Origin: Zanthoxylum bungeanum
Taxonomy: Eukaryota; Streptophyta; Magnoliopsida; Sapindales; Rutaceae
Direction: 5' to 3'
Assembly: GCA_019454045.1 (NCBI GenBank)
Contig: SKCR01021357.1
Span: 124,001 to 188,000 of the forward strand
DNA length: 64,000 nt
A program made the translations under genes and the position numbers. The first letter of the stretch is position 1. Every line of letters starts with the position of its first letter. The notes beneath the pieces are model-generated. The model was not told the DNA's origin and made no database searches. It saw nothing but the letters and a program-made list of their open reading frames with translations. Below are positions 45,351 to 57,061 of this stretch, piece after piece.

Positions 45351-47324
45351 TATGCCAAGCCTAAATTAAATTGATTAATTAATCATATTTTATATATAAT
45401 AATGTGTGTTTATAAGACTGAAAATCTGATGAGGGTTGCTAAATTGATTGTATTGAGTAAAGCGGCGATTAAGTAAGGAAGCGAGCTCGATTTGTGATGC
45501 TTTTTGGACAGGTTGTAAAAAGTCACTTATAAGTTGTGTTTTAGACGTCTGATTGATTAATCGTAAATTTTTAAATAAATAAAACACATGAAGGAGTGAC
45601 ATATTCAAAATTCAGAATTCTTGTAGTTAAGATGTGGCCAAACAAAAATTTTGAAGTTGGATATTCTGCACTCACTACATCCGGTTTTTCTCTCGGAACA
45701 ACCTCTAAATTTTGGTTTATAACTTGAGTTTCCATAATCAAAATTGAAATCTGTAAAAATCGACATAAACTAGACACCTAAGGTAAATTATATTTAAATT
45801 TCAGCCTCCGATTCATTCCCAATAATTATACCGAATTTTCAAAATTAGCTATTAAGTAGTGAATTTTTCAACGGTAAGGTTAAGCTTAAGTTTTCGCGAC
45901 CGTACTTGCGAAACCTTCAAACCCAAGTCTGTAAAATTCATAGGCTCCCAAAATATTCCCAATATCCAGTGAGATTGAGAGTCCATGCATTGCATATTTT
46001 ATTGTCCTTTACGTAAAACTATCCGAATTATAGAATCTAACAATTGTCTTGACTTTAGATCGACGTCAGTATTCTCGAAGATTGCCTATGTCGGGATGCG
46101 CTCTAGATTCATCATAGCACTATGGGTGGAGTACTTGTTTTAAAATTTACTTATTTAAACTTTTATCTAATTATTATTGATAACTTTATTCTTTTATATG
46201 ATTTTGCTAAAGCTTTACTGAAATATCGATTTATGTGATTTGAAATAGCTATGAGATTTATATAAGACTTATGATTTAAGCATGAACGGTTTTAATAAGT
46301 TCTTGATTATATATATTTGATGATGACATATGATTTTGATAGTTATAATTTAAGTTTTGATTTTGGAATTGATGGAAATAGTTGGAATTGACGGATATAG
46401 AGAACATGTGCACATGTAGTGTTATAAATATGGGACCAGAGGGACGGTGATACGTAACGCCCATGAATCCCTACCTGTCTCAGATGGGACATTCTTGAGT
46501 GCAGTTCCAGTGATATGGGGATGGTGATACGTAACACACCATTGTACTAGTTAGGTGTTTAAAAGGACGATGATACGTAACGTCCTTAAACATCAGAGAC
46601 CAGTCGAGCGATTCATGGATTCGTCCAATTGATTTTGGTCCAGGAAGAGAGATATCTTTCATATAGTTGAATTTTCAAATATGTTTTCTGATCGGTTTAC
46701 AGTTTAGTTTTCATATGAGTTTTCAAATGCCAGTTTTTCAAATAAGATTTTTTTTGTTGATACTTGGATTTCATATTGATATTTCTGATGATTGATTTCT
46801 TTTAAGAATTCTGGTGATACTATAAAAGTTTGAGTATGAGCTTTATTGATTTGATTTCATGGACTGTTCGAAAAGTTTATATGATTTTTTTCTTAAATAA
46901 ATGTGTCATTGTTTTATATATAGTTTCATTCACTAGGTTCTCAAAACTCACTATTGTCCACTTCCAACTTTTGTAGGTAGATACATCTCAGGAGCTATAG
47001 GTGTTCAGGAGTCTGGGGTCAAGAAAAATAAAATTATTGCAGTCACTAAAATGTGGGTTTGTCAGTGGCATTCACCTAGAATGCATATATGTTGGTAGAG
47101 TCAAGTCTAGTAGTATATAACTAAAGATATAGTGTATAAATTTGTCATAATCTTAATAAAATCGTTCTTGTACTACTGATTGGAATATGAAATAATCAAG
47201 TAAGAGTCAGTCTTGTTAATATGATATAAAGCATATTAGATGAAGTTATGTAGTAGTCAGAGGCTCAGGGTGGTGATGAGGATCCATCACCTACCGATAG
47301 CATCTCTTGGAGGGGGATGTTACA
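45351..47324 (+). repeat. Ty3-like LTR fragment with GGTGATACGTAAC repeats
   Basis: The segment ends GGGGGATGTTACA at 47324, a typical plant Ty3 LTR end. It carries three copies of ACG(G/A)TGATACGTAAC near 46444, 46523 and 46565. I could not find the LTR start, so the left boundary is uncertain. No coding signal. Confidence 0.55.
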
Positions 47325-47326
47325 AA

Positions 47327-47343
47327 ATTGGTATTAGACATGG
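47327..47343 (+). promoter_or_regulatory. Probable degenerate initiator tRNA-Met primer site
   Basis: TTGGTATTAGACATGG follows the TGTTACA LTR end by a few bases and resembles the TGGTATCAGAGC-type site of chromoviruses, with mismatches. Confidence 0.55.
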
Positions 47344-47934
47344 TATAAGGGTCAGTGATTGCAGTAGAACGGTTTTAGTGTCTTGTATATGTGGTATGCT
47401 CGGGGTACTCATATATAAGGGGCTACCTCCTGAATCATCAATCCTTTAGTATGTCTGCATTTACCTTAGTATAAAATATTCCATAGAGATACACAAGTTC
47501 ATCTATATATAACTTTCCAGCTAGAGATATGAGTCAAACAAGAGAACACATGGCAGTGTACGAATTATATTGAGAATTAGCTATACTATTCATTGAGGAA
47601 TAACGGGATAGCAAGCTGAAATTGCTTAGGAACAGAAATAAAGAAATAACCTAATAAGCATAATGTAGGAAACAACTTTCCTTAGCGCGGCAGATGTTGC
47701 TGGTGGTGGCACCGGCTCCGGTATGGATCTTTAAGATTTTCTTTGCCTTCTCCATTTGTTGTAGTAGCCGAAATCAATTCTTTGGTGTCCAACGCTTGGA
47801 ACAACCACTCGATCTTCCGAACTATGACTCGAAACCAACAAACCTGAAGTGTGGGATTCACTCACAAAGATCAACTCTAAAAAATTTAGATAATTAAGAT
47901 GTCACAATGGTGTTTGGCTTTTGGAATTTCAAAC
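47344..47934. other. Remnant of a retrotransposon internal region
   Basis: I recognise no domain in any frame. It lies between the primer-like site and the start of a copia LTR, so it is probably the decayed beginning of a Ty3 internal region. Confidence 0.4.
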
Positions 47935-49870
47935 TGTTGGGTTTCTAAGCATTCCCCAAGATTGATTAAGCAATGAAAATACATGTTAATAATACACAAG
48001 AAGTACGGCGGAATCATACTTACTGTAGGCACTACATTTTTGCATATAAGTCCCTATGATGAGTCTCATTTAGAGGCACTACCTTTTATGTCACAGAAGT
48101 CGCGGGAAACGGACGTCGGAAGGGGAAATTCAGAATAAGTATGTCATCAGATTCATTTCACAAATTCACTGTTTTCATTCGTGCTGCGTTCGCAACCATG
48201 TTCGAACGTCAAGCAGATTGCGGGAGTTCGTGTAGCGTTCGAATCGGCGTTCGAACGGTGTCGGTATTTCTGGTTTTGCTGCTAAACACAGACCTAGCCC
48301 AAGCCCATTAAATCACAATTAAAACATTTAAAACACATGTCACAAATTAAATTAAAACCAATTAAATTGAAATTAAATTAAAACTAAATCCAATTATTAA
48401 TCTAATTAAATTAAATTCCAAAAATTAAAATAAATCCATTCCTAATTTAAATAATTCACTCACCAAATTTAATATATTTACCCACCTAAAATACAAATAT
48501 CATTTCCTTTAATAAACTAAATAAAATACACATCCCTATTTAATTGATCTCTTTCCTTATTCAAAAAACCATGCACAACCCTAACCCTAATACCCTACTA
48601 TAAAATATGACATAAACCAACCCCATTCCTCTAGACCATTCACGGCATACAAACACAAACAAAAAGAATAAACCATGCAGCGCTCATACGCCCTCTCTCT
48701 CTATAAAGAAAACACTGCCCACAAACCCTAAAGGCACTCCTCACGACTAACCGAATAAACAAAACACCAAATCCTCAAGCACAGTCCGAACCCTAACCTC
48801 ATCCCTCCTCTCACTCTCGTTCATGGCAATGACCATTAAGCCAAATACCCACTGACCGAAGATTCAATAACAAACCCTCAGCCTCTGCCCCACGAACAAG
48901 CTCAAGCCTCACGCCACATACTGCCCCTCAAGCCACCTCAAAAGCCTCAAACCACGACAACTCAACGAGCCCACAAATACCAAACCCATAGCACAACACG
49001 TAACCTTCACATAGCCTCACTCCTCACAACCAGCCACTACCCATACACTCGCGCCACAAGCCTTCTTCCCTGCATGCCTAAAATAGCCAGTAAACTACCA
49101 TTAAACAGCCGCAAAAAACCCCCGCAGAACTAGCCCTCGCTGCACGCCTAAAGCCCTTCCATGCACACTCAAATACAACCGTAGAACACCAAAACTGCCC
49201 AGCCCTCACTGCCACAAATCACACCACTGCACTGCCCAGTTCGCCACATATTTGACCCCTGAAAATGACCCCAAATAGTCCCGAAAACCACACAGAAACA
49301 GCCCCTACACACAGCCAAAACAGTGAGCAATACACCCATAAAAAACAGTCCCCGAATCTCTGAAAATAGTCCATAAATAGTGAACAAATTACCCTGAAAC
49401 AGTAACCAGAAAATAAAGCGAAAACAGCAGCAAAATGGAGTGAAAACAGCAGCCAGAACAGTGAAGGAAAACGTTGAACCAGTGAACCGGAGGAGTTGCG
49501 GATCATCAACCCTTCCGACGACCGTGTACCGTTCTTCCGAAAGACGATTTTAAAAGGTTAGACCTGAGGGCACTTTTTCTATTTATTGTCATTCGTTTTT
49601 TTTATTGTTTATTCGCATGAGAGTCGTTTGTGGATGCATGTTGTGGCTTTGAATAAAATGGAAAATGTGTAGCCTCTTGTGGTATATAAGATGGAAAGCC
49701 GGACATAAATTTCATAGCCGATTCCGAATGGACGTAGTATGATCTGTACTCGGGATACAACTCCATATACCACTTGAGTAAACATCGCATATTTCGTTTT
49801 ATGTTGTTGTGATTTGTTATTCGCTACTCGATTGCCGCATGTTATTTATTTATGTAATGATGAGATAAAG

Positions 49871-50450
49871 CGCATGGGCTTAGTAAGTGCGATTAAAGGT
49901 CCTCTATTTTGAGAGGTTAAAATCATTTACCACGATGCTTTGCCGCGACGGATAATGTATATTCGATTGGATGCGAGATATGTTCAATCAGATACACGAA
50001 GTCCGATATCGTTGTCTTTACTTTTTATATATGTCTTGTGTTGTTTGCGCATGGGCTTAGTAAGTGCGATTAAAGGTCCTCTATTTTGAGAGGTTAAAAT
50101 CCCTTACCACGATGCTTTGCCACGCCGGATGATGTATAGTCGGTTGAATGTGAGATATGTTCAATCGGGTACACGAAGTCCGATATTGTTGTCTTTATTT
50201 TTATATGCATTATGATGTGATGCGCATGGGCTTTGTAAGTTCGATTAAGGGTCCTCCATTTCGAGGGGTTAAAGAACCTTTACCACGATACTTCGCCGCG
50301 CCTTTTATTTCGTTATTCGCTTTTCTCTGTATGTCATCTTCTTGCATAATAATGCATAATGTTGCAATGCGCATGGGCTCATCGAGTTGGATTAAAGGTC
50401 TTCCATCTTGAGGGATAAAAAGCCTAAGGGCTACCTTTGCCACAACGATT
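49871..50450. repeat. Array of about 175-bp units in the solo LTR
   Basis: The anchor CGCATGGG occurs at 49871, 50048, 50223 and 50370, giving spacings of 177, 175 and 147 bp. Units share AAAGGTCCTC and CACGATGCTTTGCC. The inverse of the same array is in the minus-strand LTRs at 52011-52470 and 58295-58740. Confidence 0.88.
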
Positions 50451-51439
50451 TACAGCGCCTTTTAGTCCGTTATTATTGATTAGGTGTAATCTATTCATCT
50501 GTTCACGTATGTGTCATTTTTTTTACTATTTTTGGGGGTCACTGTTGTAACCCCGTTCGAGCACGTTTCAGAACGCCGTACGAACGTGAGCATTCTGTTT
50601 CATTTCTGTTCGAACGCGTTTACGAACGCTACTCGAACGCGAAACTTCTGTTTACTGTTCGAACGCGTTTACGAACGCTACTCGAACGTGCATGCATTTG
50701 TTTCATCAGGTCTGGTCCCGTTCGAACGCGTTATCAAATGCCACACGAATGAGAACCTTCTTGTGGGACACAGAAACTGGACGACGCATGTTGTCCCGGG
50801 CTCGCAGCCCGGTCGGGAGTATGGAGTAGCCACGGAGGACTAAACCGGAGAATAATGGAGTCGCCACCCGGTGTGAACCAGGAAAATGAGATTTAAGGCC
50901 GCACTCACCCCTCGCAAGGGAAGACCTCAAACCGTTGGGTTCGGAATGGTCCCTTACTTATGCCACTTGTAATGAAAGGATTTATGTAATAATTTAATCA
51001 GGCTTAAGTAGCACTTATTTCCAAGAGTATCATGCTTCTAAATTCACATGTACAAAATAAAACTTACACCTAAGTTTACATATATTTCACATCTAAGATT
51101 GAATGCTTGAAAGTACATCAAAAGAGCAACAAACATACAACTTCACTGGCATATTATATTCAAGAAAACACAAGCACACATACTAACCACACAAGCACAC
51201 ATGTGAGCACCTACTCAAGTGGTACGTGGAATTGTATCCCAAGTACAGACTGTACTACCGTCCATTCGGAATCGGCTACGGAATTTATGTCTGGGTTTCC
51301 ATCCGATATACCATAAGAAATAATACTCAAATGTTATCATGACATAGGTATATGAATTGTAATACATTAAACACATTGTATTCATACATGTGGGGATAGC
51401 TACTAGGAAAACTATGTATCAAATCTGATGAAAAGGACT

Positions 51440-51930
51440 CAGTTCAGTGGGTGCGCGTTCGCATAGCATTTGAAAACGCGTTCGAATGGTAAACAGAAGG
51501 TTCGCATTCGTATAGCGTTCGAGAACGCGTTCGAATGGAACCAAACCTGATGCATGATAAGACTAAGAAAGTGTGTGTGCGTTCGTGTAGCGTTCGAGAA
51601 CGCGCTCGAACGGTAAACAGAAGGTTCGCATTCGTATAGCGTTCAAGAACGCGTTCGAACGGAACCAGACCTGATGCATGATGAGAATAAGAAAGTGCGT
51701 GTGCGTTCGCGTAGCGTTTGAAAACGCGTTCGAACGGTAAAGAGAAGGTTCGCGTTCGTATAACATTCGAGAACGCGTTCGAACGGAACCAGACCTGATG
51801 CATGATGAGACTAAGAAAGTGCGTGTGCGTTCGCGTAGCGTTCGAGAACGCGTTCGAACGGTAAACAGATGGTTCGCGTTCGTGTAGCGTTCGAGAACGC
51901 GTTCGAACGGAACCAGACCTGATGCATGCA
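51440..51930. repeat. CpG-rich 124-bp tandem array with TTCGAACG palindromes
   Basis: The anchor CCTGATGCATG occurs at 51546, 51670, 51794 and 51918, each 124 bp apart. Every unit contains two copies of GCGTTCGAGAACGCGTTCGA or close variants, so GAACGCGTTC and CGTTCGAACG palindromes recur about every 60 bp. The second copy of the array is at 57730-58210 (anchors 57828, 57954, 58078 and 58202). Confidence 0.93.
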
Positions 51931-52010
51931 ACACAAAGAATAAAGACAACAATGTCAAGCTCAGTATGTCCGATTAAACGTATCTTGCATTCAACCAAAC
52001 ACACATCAAC

Positions 52011-52470
52011 CGGCGCGGCAAAGCATCGTGGTAAAGGGCTTTAACCCCTCCCCATAGGGGATCTTACATTGCACTTACTAAGCCAATGCGCTCGATTGAA
52101 TCATGCATACAAAGAATTAAAAACAATAATATCAGACTTAGTATGCCCGATTGAACGTATCTTGCATTCAACCGAACACACATCAACCGGCGCGGCAAAG
52201 CATCGTGGTAAAGGGCTTTAACCCCTCCCCATAGGGGATCTTTCATTGCACTTACTAAGCCCATACGCTCGATTGAATCATGCATACAAAGAATTAAAAG
52301 CAATAATATCAAACTTAGTATGCCCGATTGAACGTATCTTGCATTCAACCGAACACACATCAACCGGCGCGGCAAAACATCGTGGTAAAGGGCTTTAACC
52401 CCTCCCCATAGGGGATCTTTCATTCCACTTACTAAGCCCATGCACTTGATTGAATCATACATAAATAAGC
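52011..52470. repeat. 177-bp tandem array, three units
   Basis: The anchor CGGCGCGGCA occurs at 52011, 52188 and 52365, exactly 177 bp apart. Units include GGGCTTTAACCCCTCCCC and CATTCAACCGAACACACATC. The same array in the 5' LTR has anchors at 58295, 58472 and 58649, also exactly 177 bp apart. Confidence 0.92.
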
Positions 52471-52794
52471 AACATGCAGAATTCAAGTGACGAAAAATAA
52501 ATAAACCAAAGCAACACAAACAAAAGAAGGTGCCGTTTACTCAAGCGGTACGTGGAGTTGTATCCCGAGTACAGATCATACTATCGTCCATTCGGAATCG
52601 GCTATGAAATTATGTCCGGGTTTCCATCCGATATACCGCGAGAGTTGACACATCTCTCATTTTATTCCACAGCCACAACATACAACATCTCATAATTCAT
52701 GCATATTTATCTACTCAAGGGCCACAACATGCATTTCAATGACAATCATGCAAGCAATACTCAATAAATAATACAAATAAAAATACAACTTCCA

Positions 52795-53597
52795 TCTCTT
52801 CGTCTGGAAATTCAAACTTATACTGATCCCCCTCAACAGGTTGCAATGCCAGAAACTCTGCTACTGCTCGCCCTTTGATCACTTTGGAGGTGAGATACTC
52901 AATGTCAAACTCTGCTACTGCTCTGACTTCTTTTTTCTGTCTTCGGTACAGGCATTTCTGTGATTGCCTTGATCTTTTCAGAGTCTACCTCTATTCCGCC
53001 CATTCCCACTGTATGACCAAGCAATTTCCCTGATGTCACCCCAAACACACATTTCTTGGGATTAAGCCGCATGTTGTATCTGTCAACTCTCTGAAGGAAC
53101 CTTTCCAGTGCTTCAATATGCCCAACTCTTGTCTCTGATTTTACCATCATGTCATCCACATACACCTCAATCTCTTTATGCATCAAGTCGTGGAAAAGTG
53201 TAGTGGCCATCTGCTGATAAGTAGCCCCCGTATTCTTAAGCCCAAACGGCATAACCTTGTAACAATAAGTACCCCACTCAGTAACAAATGCAGTCTTATG
53301 TTTGTCTTTCTCAGCCATGAGAACCTGATTGTAACCTGAAAATCCATCTGCAAATGAATACATAGCAGATAAAGCCGCACTATCAACCAGAACATCTATA
53401 TGCGGCAGAGGAAAATCATCTTTCGGACAAGCCTTGTTGAGATCTCTGTAGTCTACACACATTCTGACCTTCCCATCTTTCTTCGGCACCGGTACTATAT
53501 TAGCCAACCACTCAGGATATTTTACTACTTCCAAGAACCCCACATCTATCTGTTTCTTAACTTCCTCTCTGTCTTTCTCAGCCCATTCTGGTCTCAT
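52795..53597 (-). pseudogene. Ogre/Tat reverse transcriptase and RNase H fragment
   Basis: RT (53597-52905) reads KKQIDVGFLEVVKYPEWLAN, IVPVPKKDGKVRMCVDYRDL, NKACPKDDFPLPHIDVLVD, the active site VYVDDMMVKS, and LNPKKCVFGVTSGKLLGHTV. After MPVPKTEK the frame is cut and joins an RNase H tail (52905-52795) with YLTSKVIKGRAVAEFLALQP and FEFPDEE, so the RT connection and most of RNase H are deleted. A 17-base direct repeat (52853-52869 and 52907-52923) lies at this junction. The sequence then runs straight into LTR. Confidence 0.92.
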
Positions 53598-55135
53598 CCG
53601 TCAGAGTTTCTGTTTTACTGGCCTCATATTCGGATAAGTTGGTATTGTGTGTTGGGCAATGTTTCTGTCTACCCCAGGCATGTCCTCATAGGACCAAGCA
53701 AACACTTTGGCAAATCTGACCAACACTTCTTCTAGTTTCTCCCTCTCTTCGGAGGTTACTTCACTTGCAATCAGAATTTCCTTGGGGTTCTCAAGTGTAC
53801 CCAAGTTAAATGCAATAGTTCTGGCTGAACTGATGTCAAATATGCTTGATTCGTGCAGTGTAAATGGAAATGACTCAGGCAAGTAAGCAAAAGAGATGTC
53901 TTTATTATTGGATAATGCGGAAGTACATTCAAACAAATCATGAAGGTAAATGTCTTCATCATCTATAGACACTTCTTCCTCTGCAATCAGGTCTTCCTCA
54001 GGCTTTTCGTCCTCTCCAGAGTCAGGCTCTCTAACTTCATCAGTTCTTCCTCCCAATTCTCTTCTTCTTTCTCCATAATTTCTTCAACTATCAGCTTCTT
54101 ACCCAACATATCCTGGAAGATCTCAAACCCAGGTACCACAATTCCATTAACTTCCACAGGTTCAGGCTCCCCTTGATATCCTGAAGCTTTCACAAAACAT
54201 TCCATCAGTTTTAGGCCCTTTTTCGTGACCTTTGGCTTTTCTTCATCAGACTTGTACCCCAAACCCTTCCGAGTAGTCTGTCCTCTGAAATCTGGTAATT
54301 TTGAACCCTTACCCGGCTCAATCTTCATTTTCTCCATAATCCTAGCCACCCTAGGATCCACCCACTCCTCAAAAGTAGCTGACACCTGAAACCTCGTGAA
54401 AGGTTGTATCTCCAAGGCAGCCACGGCATTATCTAACTCAGACCGGATGGTAACAACGTCTCCCTCATACGGGAACTTGATCATCTGATGCAAAGTGGAA
54501 GGCACGCCCCCAAGTTTGTGAAACCAAGGCCTTCCCAACAATAAGGCGAAAGTAGCCGGGATGTCTAGTACCGTGAACTCAACCTCATCTTCAATCGGTC
54601 ATACCTTGACCACAGCCACAAAGGTACCCTCAACTCCCCTTTTACTGTCATCATAAGCCTTAATAGTCATACTGGAGGGGTCCAAGTCTGTTGCTTTCAT
54701 ACCCAATCTCGCCAGAATTTTCAGCGGGCACACATTGATGGACGAACCGTCATCCACCATCACACATGAAGTTCTCTTGCCCCTCACCTCGGCCCTGATA
54801 AATAGAGGCCTGTTATGATTTCTCCCCTCTGCTGGGAGTTCATCCTCAGAAAAAGATATCTGCAAAGCTTCTTTCTGAACTGACCCAACAAACATTGCAG
54901 GGTTGGCGTCTTCCGGTACCACAATCTTGCTCAAGGCTTCAACCAAAGCCTGCCTATGCTCCCGAGATGCACATAACAGTTCCCAGATACTCACTTGTGC
55001 TCTAGTCTTCCTCAATTGCCTCAGCACTATATCCCCCTTAGTGTTTTCTGCAGTCTCAACCACTTCTCTACCATCTGTCAAAACTTCCTTACCCTTATCT
55101 GCCATATCATTGTAAAAACGACCACTGCGCGTCAT
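53598..55135 (-). pseudogene. Ogre/Tat protease region and connector to RT
   Basis: The piece 55135-54599 contains the aspartic protease start RTSCVMVDDGSSINVCPL, with DDG in place of the commoner D-T/S-G. The piece 54541-53987 continues with LGRPWFHKLGGVPSTLHQ, conserved at the end of the protease in this lineage, then a linker. The piece 54056-53601 leads to VDRNIAQHTIPTYPNMRPVK, which directly precedes RT. At least three frame breaks or stops separate the pieces. Confidence 0.85.
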
Positions 55136-56667
55136 TCCCCTTACTTCTTCCTCGTCACTGCTAGAGAAATCAAGCCAAAAGTTTTTTCCCTGCTCAGTTT
55201 CATCTTCACTAGTACTATCCTAGATTCCCAGGCAAAAGGCTAGAGGGTGAAAGGATTTTAGGACAAGGTCTCCTGGGAGGCCAGAATTGATCATGTAGGC
55301 TGGTGGTGGTACGGCATGGTAATTGGGTAAGGGGTTTCTGTGTGTGTCAGGCTTTTCTGTTTCTGGGTCAGGTATTTTCTTGGAGTCTATCAGGTCTTGG
55401 ATTTCATGGCGGAGTCGAGCAAAATTGTCAGTGTCATGGCCCTTTTATTGGTGAAAGTGACAGTAAAGGCTTAGGTTATAATGTGATGGTAGGGGATTGG
55501 GTAATGGTTTGGCTTCCAAGGGTTTTAAAAGCCCTTGTCTCTTCAGTTTCTCTAGCACCTTTGACAGGGGTCTTCCTAAGTTGGAAAATCTCCGGTTCCG
55601 GATAGCGGAAATCTCAGTTGAAACGGGCTTTGTTCCCGATGTTCCCCCAATACGCCTCATGTTCAGACCATAGAACTTTCTATTCTCGGCCTCTTCCTCT
55701 TCAATATCCATGACAGTTACCCTCAACTGCCGAAAGTTTGCAATCATGGAGGTCATCCTCCTCAACTTGCTGTAAATGGAGGGCTTGGTGCCCTTGATAA
55801 TCATCTTAATCTGATCCTTCTCCGAAGGCCTAGTCTGCATCTTCAACAACTGACCCCTCCATCGGTCCACATACTCCTTAAAACTCTCCTCCGATTTCTG
55901 CCTAACATTTTCCAGATCACGGAGTGACAGATCGATCTCTAGGTCAGTGACATACTGCTTCAGGAAAGCATCAGCCAACTCCCTCCAATCTTCCTTCACT
56001 TTCTTCTCCAAACTGTGGTACCACACCACGGGAGCTCCTTAAAGCGACATTCCAAACATTTTCTGCACTTGGCGCTGAGATAAGCCAACTGAACTCATGA
56101 CTGATACAAACTGTCAGAGATGCACCCTTGGATCCCCATTCCCGTTAAACTTAGCCATATCAGGCATCTTGAACTGTGCCGGCAACTGTTCCTCGAAAGT
56201 CAGTGTGTCATAATCCAGCAAATCCTCATTCTTACCCCTCATCTTGCGGGTAACCGACTCAACCTGATCCCGGAGCTTCTGTAACTCTACCTGAGACCCA
56301 GATACTCTGCCATATCATCATCAAAAGTGGGGATATCATCCCCCAATCTGTTCGGAGGTTCCTCTTGTCTTACATCCCCAGAACTACCCCCAACACGAGA
56401 CCCGGCTATGCCAGCCATAGCAGTAGTCAAAGCCTGCAACTGTTCAGTGATCTTGGCTAGACCGTTCTCTAACTGATCCATACGGGACACCTCATTATCG
56501 GATTCACTCATACTTGTTCTTTTAGTGAGTCTTGTCCCTTCTCTAACCCAAACGATATCTATGATGTCTTTTTGAGACATAGATGGTGTTAACATGATAT
56601 ATGTATGTATGAGGTGCATGAGATGCATGTAACATATATAACATACTAAATCAATTAAAACTTTCAA
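55136..56667 (-). pseudogene. Ogre/Tat Gag
   Basis: A start at about 56510 gives MSESDNEVSRMDQLENGLAK, with a coiled-coil look. Downstream frames read FKMPDMAKFNGNGDPRVHL, then GAPVVWYHSLEKKVKEDWRE, FLKQYVTDLEIDLSLRDLEN and FKEYVDRWRGQLLKM, a typical retrotrans_gag capsid domain. Stops occur near 56040 and 56115, and the frame breaks near 56300. From 55445 to 55136 no clear domain is seen. Confidence 0.85.
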
Positions 56668-57061
56668 ACAAATCGGCCCGTTATCATTTTAGAATCTTTC
56701 GGGCTAATTGTCATAGGAGTGAACCATCCCAGTTTAAATGGCCCAACGAGTTCACATCTCATGACAAGGAGCCCAACTAAATCCAAATGGTAATGTTCCG
56801 AACACAAGCACAAAGTGGCCCATCAACACCTAGACGCCTTTGGCCCAATCGTCATGAAATACGTTCTTGTCCCAGTTTAAATGGCCCAACAAGCCCATAT
56901 CCCATGACAAGTGGTCCAAATGGATCCAAACGACGATGTTCCCAAACACAAGCATAGAAGAAAGATAATGCAAACATAACGTAATAATTTCTACAGAATG
57001 GCCCATCAATATTTCAGGAGCTTTGGGCCCAATGGACATAAGGTACGAACTCGCCGGGCTC
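56668..57061 (-). other. Leader of the Ogre/Tat element with a 142-bp duplication
   Basis: CCCAGTTTAAATGGCCCAAC occurs at 56729 and 56871, each followed by CCCATGACAAG-like sequence, so the leader contains an imperfect tandem duplication. It is rich in GGCCCA words. The expected primer site next to the LTR is not recognisable. Confidence 0.6.

Larger units (their letters stand above)
50762..52790 (-). repeat. 3' LTR of the Ogre/Tat element, 5'-truncated
   Basis: It matches 57062-59072 as a direct repeat over 2 kb. On minus it ends TGTGTCCCACA at 50762. It begins abruptly at 52790 next to RNase H code. It holds a 124-bp CpG-rich array (51440-51930) and a 177-bp array (52011-52470). Confidence 0.9.
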
